DNA from: Deltaproteobacteria bacterium
GTDB taxonomy: Bacteria > Desulfobacterota > Desulfobacteria > Desulfobacterales > ETH-SRB1
Length of the DNA stretch: 16,677 nt
Direction of reading: 5' to 3'
Assembly (NCBI GenBank): GCA_030262795.1
Contig: JAJSZO010000032.1
Location: forward strand, 1-16,677
Of this stretch, positions 7,128 through 13,630 are shown one piece after another (positions within the stretch are counted from its first letter, which is position 1; each line of letters opens with the position of its first letter). Under the pieces are notes generated by a model. That model made no database searches. It saw only the letters and a program-made list of their open reading frames with translations, and was not told where the DNA came from. A program made the position numbers and the translations under genes.

Positions 7128-7142
7128 TGGCGTGCAAATTGC
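7128..7142 (+). promoter_or_regulatory. Sigma-54 (-24/-12) promoter
   Basis: TGGCGTGCAAATTGC fits the consensus TGGCACG-N4-TTGC. The invariant GG and GC are separated by exactly 10 bases, the -12 TTGC is perfect and the -24 element matches TGGC. Transcription would start near 7154, giving a leader of about 140 bases to the gene at 7292. Two sigma-54 activator genes lie just upstream on the other strand, which supports a real promoter. The match is visible; its activity is inferred. Confidence 0.7.
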
Positions 7143-7212
7143 GTGCATATAAATATAACAATTACGTATTTAGTGTCCGAAGGAAAGCAATTCTAATTAT
7201 AGCTTGAAAGTT

Positions 7213-7225
7213 CGCCTAAAAGGCG
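7213..7225 (+). other. Small leader hairpin
   Basis: CGCCT-AAA-AGGCG is a perfect 5-bp stem about 60 bases downstream of the predicted sigma-54 start site and 67 bases before the start codon at 7292. It may be a leader structure; there is no T tract directly after it. Confidence 0.3.
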
Positions 7226-7291
7226 CTAAGTTTGTTCAAGAAATTACAGGAAATATCTAAACATAGATTGAAGTAATGGGGGAATAGTTGC

Positions 7292-8455
7292 ATGATGCAT
7301 GATGAGCATTTCATGGAAAAAAGACGCGAGTATAGAATTCCGCTGGCAATACCAGCCACCTTTTCCAGGGCCAACATTCCAGGGTCTTTTAAGGGTTATT
7401 TAGAAAATATAAGCCCTAATGGAGCCCTTGCCAACATAGCCACTTTTTTGCCTAAAAGCACTTCTTTAAAACTCTTTTTTGATGTTCCTGAAACAGGGGA
7501 ACGGGTTGAAACTGAGGGGGCGGTAAGGTGGTGTAAAAAAAACGGGACCTGCCGTTTAGGAATGGAATTTCAAAAGAAGATTTCTGTTAACCTGTTATAT
7601 GAAGCGGCAAGGTTTTATCCCGAGCCCCAGAGTATGATAAAAACGTCTGTTGATTATTCTGACAAGCGAATGGATTTGCTTCAACAAAGTATAATAGACT
7701 CCCAACACCTTACATATTGGGGGGCCATGTCCATGATATTTTCGGAGTCGATTAAGATACTCTTTTTTCAGTTCGCAGGACAACTCGAATTAAGTATACT
7801 CCGGTTTGAAAAGTTTTATAGACATATGGAAAAATTTTCGGTTGATCCGGAATTGAAAACCAGGGCAGGGGAGGCGATATCTGCTTTAGAACTTGTCTCC
7901 GGCAAGTTTAATAAGACCGCAATCGTTTTTGGGTCATTAAAGGAAAAATATGATGCAGATATGGCAAAATCTGAGCGCCATATAGATCTAACTCGTATAA
8001 TAGAGGATAAGATCAATTTTTTGCAGGATATTACAATAAAATTAACCAATAGAAAATGTAAGATTAATTATCTGCCGAAAAAAGATTTGCCATTGGTTTA
8101 TGGCCAATACTCCGATTTTGCACAAAGTATGGACTTTTTATTACTTTATTCATATCAGTCAATACTGTTTGGTAATTGCACTGAAATAACAGTGCAAAGT
8201 ATGCTTAAGAACCAGACGATTCGGATAGATTTTTTTAATGATGGATCAAAGATACTTAAAGAAGACGATATAGTGATAAACAGCATAAACTGCGATTTTG
8301 TGGATCAATTGAGCAAAAGGGATGTGAAAAATATATTAGGATTATATTATTCATTAATACCTTTAGAAAAATATAAGGCCAGTATTGTTGTACACAGTGA
8401 ATCCGGCAACAATATTGTATCTTTGTGCATTCCGGTGATAGGTGATAGCTCATAG
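7292..8455 (+). CDS. PilZ domain fused to degenerate histidine-kinase-like region
   Basis: A 387-aa cytoplasmic protein. Residues about 9-105 form a PilZ domain with both c-di-GMP motifs intact: RREYR (Arg11, Arg15) and NISPNG (Asn39, Ser41, Gly44). The remainder resembles a histidine kinase. A helical segment (about 125-180) aligns loosely with a DHp helix, but where HE-I-N would be expected it reads SES-I-K, so the phosphorylatable His looks replaced by Ser151. The C-terminal region (about 260-382) resembles an HATPase fold, with NDGSK in place of a DxGxG motif and no clear N-box. It is probably not an active kinase. The start at 7292 has GGGGGA 8 bases upstream; an ATG one codon later is also possible. 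It is first in an apparent operon with the TPR lipoprotein (62-bp gap), behind the sigma-54 promoter. PilZ is secure; the pseudokinase reading is my alignment by eye. Confidence 0.82.
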   Translation: MMHDEHFMEKRREYRIPLAIPATFSRANIPGSFKGYLENISPNGALANIATFLPKSTSLKLFFDVPETGERVETEGAVRWCKKNGTCRLGMEFQKKISVNLLYEAARFYPEPQSMIKTSVDYSDKRMDLLQQSIIDSQHLTYWGAMSMIFSESIKILFFQFAGQLELSILRFEKFYRHMEKFSVDPELKTRAGEAISALELVSGKFNKTAIVFGSLKEKYDADMAKSERHIDLTRIIEDKINFLQDITIKLTNRKCKINYLPKKDLPLVYGQYSDFAQSMDFLLLYSYQSILFGNCTEITVQSMLKNQTIRIDFFNDGSKILKEDDIVINSINCDFVDQLSKRDVKNILGLYYSLIPLEKYKASIVVHSESGNNIVSLCIPVIGDSS

Positions 8456-8517
8456 GTGGTAGCTGATAGGTGTTTAACAAGTAACCGGCAACAAATTAAA
8501 GGAGATAGTTTTTTATA

Positions 8518-10938
8518 ATGATATCAGGGTGTTATAACGATAACTCTTTCGGAAGACTTTATATGGCTTCTCTCTGTGTTGTGATGCTTGTTTTTTTGTT
8601 TGGTGGTTGTGCAAGTAAAGAAGAAAAGATGCAAAAGCATATGAGCAAGGCGGAAAAATATATTCAGGATAGCCGGTTTAAGGAGGCGGTGATTGAGCTG
8701 AAAAATGTGATTCAGCTTGATCCGGAATATGCGGATGGTCACTATCGGCTGGGTGAAGTGTATCTGAAGATGAAAAAAGTCAGAGATGCCTTTCAGGAGT
8801 TTTACAAGACCGCTGATATTCAACCCGGTTACATCAGGGCACAATTAAAGCTTGCGGAATTCTATATTCTGGGAAAAAAGTTTAAGGAGGCCGGCAAAAG
8901 GGCGAAAATTGTTTTGCAGGCTAAACCGGACAATATTGAGGGGTTATTGATTATGGCGCAGATCCTTGCCCTTGATGGGAAGTTTGGAGAGGCCATTGAA
9001 AAAGTTGAAAGAGCAATATTTCTTGACCCTGAAAATGAAAATCCTCATTTATTATTGGGCAAATTCCTGGCAGCTTCCAAAAAGTATAAAAAAGCGGAAG
9101 TATCATTTTTAAAAGCTGTGGAAGTTGATTCCAGGGCACCGCGGGCACTATATGAGCTGGTAAATTTTTATATCATCCAAAAGGAGCTGAATAAGGCCGA
9201 AAAAACGATTCGCGGGATCATTCAGCTATTTTCAGATAACCCACTACACCATTTAAATTTTGCAAGGTTCTATTCGGCGACCAATAAATTTAATCAGTCT
9301 GAAGAACAGTTCCATGAAGCGATTAAAAAGGCCCCGAAAAATTCACTTTATTTGATTGAGTTGGGGAAATTTTATCTGGCCCGTAAACAGCCCGAAAAAG
9401 CCGAATCAATGTTTGTCAAGGCAACTGTAGTTGCACCTGCAAAAGTAGAGCCGCTTTTAATCCTGGCGAACTTTTATACTATAAAACGCGAAATGGAAAA
9501 AGCGGTAAAGTTGCTGCAAAAAGGGGTTGAGATTGCTCCTGAGGATTTAAGAGCTCGAAGGGCTCTGGCTTCTATATATTTTGAAAAAGGGGATATCGAA
9601 AAAGCTGAAAGTTCCGTTCAGGAGATTTTGGGCAAGAATCAAAGCGATGACTATGCTCGACTTTTAAAGAGCAGGCTGTTCCTTAAAAAACGTGATTATC
9701 GGGCTGCCCTGAGTGTGTTGGAAAAGGTGATTAAGGACGTGCCTGAGTCCGGAGAAGTTCATTTTTATCAGGCGTTGGCCCATCTTGGATTGGGAAATGA
9801 TCAGTCAGGCAAGGCGAGTTTGGACGAGGCGATAAAAAAGGCCCCCAAGTTTGTGAAGGCACGGCTGTTAATGACCGAAATACTGATACGAGAGAATGAG
9901 CTGGACAGAGCGGAAAAGGAATGTGCGGAAGTCCTTAATGTCAGCTCGAAAAATGTAAGAGCAACTCTCCTGTGGGGGCAGATCAACATAGCGCAAAAAC
10001 GATATAAAAAGGCAGAAGCAGCCTTTAAAAAGGTTGTTGAATACGTGCCTCTTAGTAGTGCAGGATATTTTTCGCTGGGAGCGTTGTACCGTATTCAAGG
10101 AGACAAGAAGGAATCTCTTAATCAGTATCAACGTGCGCTGGAAAGAGAGCCTGCCTCGGCGCAAAGCATGCGGAATATTGTATCCATCTATTTGGCAGAA
10201 AAACAGCCTGAGAAGGCATTTACCTTTTGCCAGGATCAAATCAAGGCACACAAAGATAATCCACGGCTTCTATCATTCTTATACAATCAACAGGGCAACA
10301 TTTATCTTTTTAAGCAGGACGTTAAAAAGGCTGAAAAGTCATTCAATGCTGCTATCAATCAGGAGCCTGAGATGCTGGCCAATTATGAGGACATGGCACG
10401 AATTTATTTAGCCACAAACAGAATGGATGAGGCGATAAAGAAGTATCAGGAAATTCACGCCAGGCAGTCGAAATTTTTACCGGCTATTATGAGTCTCGGC
10501 GTTCTGCACCAAGCGAAAAATGATTATGAGACTGCTGAAAAATTCTACCGGAAGGCGTTGGATATTAAACCCGATTACGCACCAGCCGCAAACAACCTGG
10601 CGTGGCTCATGATTGAGCAAGGAGGCAATATTGATAAAGCGCTTTTTTGGGCCCAGATAGCAAAAAAGAAATTTCCTGATAATTCGGGTATAGCTGATAC
10701 TCTGGGATGGGCTTTTTTTCACAAAAACGCCTTTTTGAGTGCCATATCCCAGTTTGAAGAAGCTCTTGAGAAAATGCCGCAAAACCCGACAGTGCATTTC
10801 CATCTTGGAATGACCTATTTCAAGAAAGGAGACACTGAAAAGGCCAAACAAGAGTTAAGGAAAGCGCTTCAATTGAATCCTGATTTTCCTGAAAACGAAA
10901 AAGCAAAAGAGATTATTGAGGGATTGGGGGATGATTAG
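8518..10938 (+). CDS. Large TPR lipoprotein, PrsT-like (PEP-CTERM-associated type)
   Basis: An 806-aa protein with a lipoprotein signal: Arg13, then hydrophobic MASLCVVMLVFLFGG, then the lipid-acceptor Cys31 followed by ASKEEK. It should be anchored in the envelope, facing the periplasm. The mature part is about 22 tandem tetratricopeptide repeats of about 34 residues (recurring A-x-x-x-F-x-x-A and L-x-P motifs), continuing almost to the C-terminus. This architecture matches the PrsT family found with PEP-CTERM/exosortase loci, usually somewhat longer (about 900 aa). Such proteins are thought to scaffold export or polysaccharide assembly. The start at 8518 has GGAG 13 bases away. The ATG at 8563 has better-spaced GGAAG, but would leave no basic residue before the hydrophobic core, so I kept the longer form. 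It overlaps the convergent acyltransferase gene by 26 bases. PrsT assignment is by architecture and context; a generic TPR lipoprotein is the alternative. Confidence 0.88.
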   Translation: MISGCYNDNSFGRLYMASLCVVMLVFLFGGCASKEEKMQKHMSKAEKYIQDSRFKEAVIELKNVIQLDPEYADGHYRLGEVYLKMKKVRDAFQEFYKTADIQPGYIRAQLKLAEFYILGKKFKEAGKRAKIVLQAKPDNIEGLLIMAQILALDGKFGEAIEKVERAIFLDPENENPHLLLGKFLAASKKYKKAEVSFLKAVEVDSRAPRALYELVNFYIIQKELNKAEKTIRGIIQLFSDNPLHHLNFARFYSATNKFNQSEEQFHEAIKKAPKNSLYLIELGKFYLARKQPEKAESMFVKATVVAPAKVEPLLILANFYTIKREMEKAVKLLQKGVEIAPEDLRARRALASIYFEKGDIEKAESSVQEILGKNQSDDYARLLKSRLFLKKRDYRAALSVLEKVIKDVPESGEVHFYQALAHLGLGNDQSGKASLDEAIKKAPKFVKARLLMTEILIRENELDRAEKECAEVLNVSSKNVRATLLWGQINIAQKRYKKAEAAFKKVVEYVPLSSAGYFSLGALYRIQGDKKESLNQYQRALEREPASAQSMRNIVSIYLAEKQPEKAFTFCQDQIKAHKDNPRLLSFLYNQQGNIYLFKQDVKKAEKSFNAAINQEPEMLANYEDMARIYLATNRMDEAIKKYQEIHARQSKFLPAIMSLGVLHQAKNDYETAEKFYRKALDIKPDYAPAANNLAWLMIEQGGNIDKALFWAQIAKKKFPDNSGIADTLGWAFFHKNAFLSAISQFEEALEKMPQNPTVHFHLGMTYFKKGDTEKAKQELRKALQLNPDFPENEKAKEIIEGLGDD

Positions 10939-11656
10939 GATGATATTTTTTTTCCAATCCCATCAACAGCATATGTAAAAATTCAGGTTTTTCTTTTATA
11001 AGTTTTTGCTCTATATCTAAAATAATACCAAGATATGGCGTGCGGGTTCCATGATATTGAATTGGTTCACCAATTTGATAAAATATAAATCCATATTCTT
11101 TCAGTGCATGGAACAATTTTTCTTCTGTAATCATATACCAGTGAGTAATACCCATTCTTTTGCTTGCATGATATAATATCTGGTAAAGGCCAAGTATAAT
11201 TACAGGTTTTTTTCTTTTCTGCTGTTGATCAGATGCGGGCCTTTTATTAGGCAATATACCTCCTTCTGATTTTTTTATATAAGACTCCACTCCAAATTGG
11301 CCATTCTCTTTTCGTCTGCGAAAATTCCTGCTCACAGCGAGACGCGATATCTCTGCAATCTTATCTGAAGAAGGTTTATCTCCTATAAATTTCGTATTTA
11401 CCACATGTTCAATCGGTAACCCCTTTTCTGAGTTAAGTACCAGTCTTACAGTGCCTATAACTTCATTTTTTTCATCCAATGCTGCAAAGTGAATTGAATT
11501 CTCATCATATTCGTCCTTTTCATATCCATCCGGATTATCTTCCTTTTTCAAAAATCCAAATTCTTCCACATATACCTTATATCGCAATTGATAAATAGTG
11601 TTTTTAAGATCTTTGGAATCAGCCTGGATAAATTTAAAATTTTCAAAAGATAACAT
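10913..11656 (-). CDS. LuxI-like acyltransferase, PEP-CTERM/exosortase-associated type
   Basis: A 247-aa GNAT-fold enzyme related to N-acylhomoserine-lactone synthases. Landmark LuxI positions are kept: Arg25 in LRYKVY, the Asp48/Asp51 pair in KDEYDEN, Arg71 in GTVRLVL, and Glu102/Arg105 in AEISRLAV. The aromatic positions are changed conservatively (Tyr29, Phe35). A basic, lysine-rich insertion (about 111-152) separates the two halves. This length and the opening YQLRYKVYVEEFGF match the family found only with exosortase systems; its product is not known to me. A strong AGGAGA lies 6 bases before the start, and the AGG overlaps the stop codon of the upstream acyl-CoA ligase gene (9-base gap), so the two are translationally coupled. 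The ligase may supply its acyl-CoA donor. Its 3' end is antisense to the last 26 bases of the TPR gene. Confidence 0.85.
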   Translation of the reverse strand: MLSFENFKFIQADSKDLKNTIYQLRYKVYVEEFGFLKKEDNPDGYEKDEYDENSIHFAALDEKNEVIGTVRLVLNSEKGLPIEHVVNTKFIGDKPSSDKIAEISRLAVSRNFRRRKENGQFGVESYIKKSEGGILPNKRPASDQQQKRKKPVIILGLYQILYHASKRMGITHWYMITEEKLFHALKEYGFIFYQIGEPIQYHGTRTPYLGIILDIEQKLIKEKPEFLHMLLMGLEKKYHPNHPPIPQ

Positions 11657-11665
11657 TGATATCTC

Positions 11666-13372
11666 CTATCGTTCTTCAGGCAAACCGATTTTCAGCATTT
11701 CAGCTTTGAGATCTTTCCTTGCAATCTTACCAATATTGGTTTTGGGAAGTTCTTTTCTGAATTCAATCTCAGTTGGAAGCTTATATTTGGCCATCCTGGG
11801 CTTGCAAAATTCTATCAGCTCTTTTGCTGTTGCACTCTCACCTTTTTTCAATACAACAAAGACCTTTGCTGTTTCTCCCCTGCCTGGATGCGGAATTCCA
11901 ATACAACAAGCTTCCTGAACTTTTGGATTTTCATAAAACACCTCTTCAATATCACGTGGATACACGTTGAACCCCCCGGATATGATCATGTCTTTTTTCC
12001 GATCTACAATATAAAAGTACCCTTCTCCATCCATTTTAGTGATATCCCCGGTATGCAGCCAGCCGTCTTTCAATGTTTGCGCTGTTTCTTCAGGCTTGCC
12101 CCAATAGCCATTCATAACCTGTGGCCCTTTAATAACAAGCTCACCGGTTTCACCGGCAGAAATTTCTGCATTGCTATCATTTAAGTCAACTATTTTACAT
12201 TTTGTGTTTGGGACAGGAAGTCCAATGCTTCCAACTTTTCGTTTGCTGCCGCCAAAAGGGTTTATATGAGTTATCGGTGAAGCTTCGGTCAAACCGAATC
12301 CTTCTACAACGATAGCTCCTGTTTTGTCCTCGAAATTCCTTATAATTTCAACCGGAATAGGAGCGCTTCCTGAAAAACACCCTTTAATACAGGTCATATC
12401 TGTCTTGTTAATATCAGGATGATTTAGCATACCAATAATCATGGTTGGGACAAAGGGAACAATGGTGGGTTTGAATTTCCTTATGGTTTCAAGTAAGGCT
12501 GCCGGATGAGGTTTTGGAACAAGCACGTTCGGCCATCCCATGAATATTGCCCAGTTCATTGCGGCCGAAAGACCAAATACATGAAAGAAAGGAAGACATC
12601 CTAACATGATTTCATCACTTTTACTGAATCCTGGAAACCATGATGCTATCTGCTGAACCTGTATACTCAGGTTGCTGTGCGACAGCATAACGCCTTTTGA
12701 AATCCCGGTTGTGCCGCCAGTATACTGGTACATTGCAATATCATTAATAGATAGCTTAACATCCGGCAATTTGGGAGAATATCTATTCAGAACTTCTTTC
12801 CATCGGTAAACATCTCTGTAAGGACTCACATCTGCTGCCAGTTTTTTCTTTTTAGCCACAAACTTAAACAATAAGTTTTTGGCAAATGGCAGATAATCAC
12901 CAATAGAAGTATAAACTATTTGTTTTATAGTTGTTTCAGGTCGAAGAGTTATCATTCGATTAGCAAGCAAATCAAGAGTGATCAAAACTTTTGCGCCGGC
13001 ATCATTGAATTGATGATTTAGTTCGCGGTCTGAATACATAGGGTTGTTCATAACCACTATACCACCAATCTTTAATATGGCATAGTAACTGACGACGCAA
13101 GGGATACTATTCGGCAATAAAATGGCCACTCTATCTCCTTTATCTATTCCAAAATCAATAAGACAGGCAGCAAACTGATTTGTCATATCATTCAGTTCAC
13201 GATATGTAACCTTATATCCCTGGAAAATTAAAGCTGTTTTATCCGGAAATTTGCCGGTAGATCTTTCTAAAAACTCATGTAAAAATGCTTCATCGAACTC
13301 AATTTTTTCCGAAACTCCTTTTTCATAATGTTTAAGCCATGGTTTGTTCTGGCATCTTATTTCTTTATCCAT
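11666..13372 (-). CDS. Long-chain acyl-CoA synthetase (FadD-like AMP-forming ligase)
   Basis: A 568-aa ANL-superfamily enzyme that activates a carboxylic acid to an acyl-adenylate and then an acyl-CoA. Signature motifs are in order: YTGGTTGISKG (217-227), VEGFGLTEAS (356-365), LHTGD (439-443), VDRKKDMIISGG (456-467), and the C-terminal catalytic Lys549 in TNIGKIARK. The length fits FadD. The start at 13372 has GAGG about 7 bases upstream. It is the first gene of a two-gene leftward operon with the LuxI-like acyltransferase, which suggests its acyl-CoA feeds that enzyme, although a general fatty-acid degradation role is also compatible. A -10-like TATAAT (13419-13414) and an adjoining dyad (13419-13438) lie upstream. 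Acid chain length cannot be read from the sequence. Confidence 0.9.
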   Translation of the reverse strand: MDKEIRCQNKPWLKHYEKGVSEKIEFDEAFLHEFLERSTGKFPDKTALIFQGYKVTYRELNDMTNQFAACLIDFGIDKGDRVAILLPNSIPCVVSYYAILKIGGIVVMNNPMYSDRELNHQFNDAGAKVLITLDLLANRMITLRPETTIKQIVYTSIGDYLPFAKNLLFKFVAKKKKLAADVSPYRDVYRWKEVLNRYSPKLPDVKLSINDIAMYQYTGGTTGISKGVMLSHSNLSIQVQQIASWFPGFSKSDEIMLGCLPFFHVFGLSAAMNWAIFMGWPNVLVPKPHPAALLETIRKFKPTIVPFVPTMIIGMLNHPDINKTDMTCIKGCFSGSAPIPVEIIRNFEDKTGAIVVEGFGLTEASPITHINPFGGSKRKVGSIGLPVPNTKCKIVDLNDSNAEISAGETGELVIKGPQVMNGYWGKPEETAQTLKDGWLHTGDITKMDGEGYFYIVDRKKDMIISGGFNVYPRDIEEVFYENPKVQEACCIGIPHPGRGETAKVFVVLKKGESATAKELIEFCKPRMAKYKLPTEIEFRKELPKTNIGKIARKDLKAEMLKIGLPEER

Positions 13373-13413
13373 ACCGGCCCTCTTTAGATTTGTTAACCGT
13401 GAGTAAATCTGAT

Positions 13414-13438
13414 ATTATAGTTCTTCAAAATTAGAACT
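13414..13438 (-). promoter_or_regulatory. Candidate promoter -10 and operator dyad upstream of the acyl-CoA ligase operon
   Basis: On the minus strand TATAAT sits at 13419-13414, 42 bases before the ligase start codon. Next to it, AGTTCT (13419-13424) and AGAACT (13433-13438) form a perfect 6-bp inverted repeat with an 8-base spacer, 20 bp overall. No good -35 box stands at the usual distance, which would fit an activated promoter. A regulator site at this spot is inference. Confidence 0.35.
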
Positions 13439-13460
13439 GCTGTACAAAAAATCTATTGAC

Positions 13461-13552
13461 TAAGGAACGGGGACGAAATAACTTCCCCAAGTAGGTATGT
13501 GGCCTAAAGCTATGATGCATAGTTGTGGAAGTTATTTCGTCCACGTTTCTAA
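13461..13552. repeat. 92-bp palindromic copy of the dispersed repeat family
   Basis: The left arm TAAGGAACGGGGACGAAATA and the right arm, read from the other strand TTTAGAAACGTGGACGAAAT, share the perfect 16-bp core GGACGAAATAACTTCC in inverted orientation (13470-13485 and 13528-13543). The middle contains GATGCATAG and GTAGGTATGTGG, matching pieces of the other copies. It lies between the divergent acyl-CoA ligase and patatin-fusion genes, so it could fold into a large cruciform or hairpin there. Confidence 0.85.
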
Positions 13553-13630
13553 ATACAATTATTATGTTTTCTTAATAATATCAAATAAAATTATATGCTC
13601 CAATCAAAAGCCCCCTGAAAGTTTATAGCA

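Larger units (their letters stand above)
6693..7291. other. Divergent regulatory region of about 600 bp
   Basis: No credible ORF is seen on either strand. The region is very AT-rich. It holds the leader hairpin of the response regulator (6717-6729), a 10-bp palindrome CACTATAGTG (6830-6839), the sigma-54 promoter (7128-7142) and a leader hairpin (7213-7225). Its length would leave ample room for upstream activator sites of the adjacent sigma-54 activators, but I cannot identify a repeated binding motif with confidence. Confidence 0.6.

Noticed and set aside
7154..7291. A c-di-GMP riboswitch in the leader of the PilZ gene
   Set aside because: I looked for the GEMM-type conserved core and tetraloop receptor and saw only a small CGCCT/AGGCG stem.
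8440..8475. GATAG/GGTAG-type short tandem words after the PilZ gene (also near 6738-6756)
   Set aside because: They look like degenerate low-complexity intergenic sequence; too irregular to call a repeat array or binding-site cluster.
13419..13438. A LexA box
   Set aside because: The half-sites AGTTCT/AGAACT with an 8-base spacer do not match the LexA consensus I know, and no SOS gene is adjacent.
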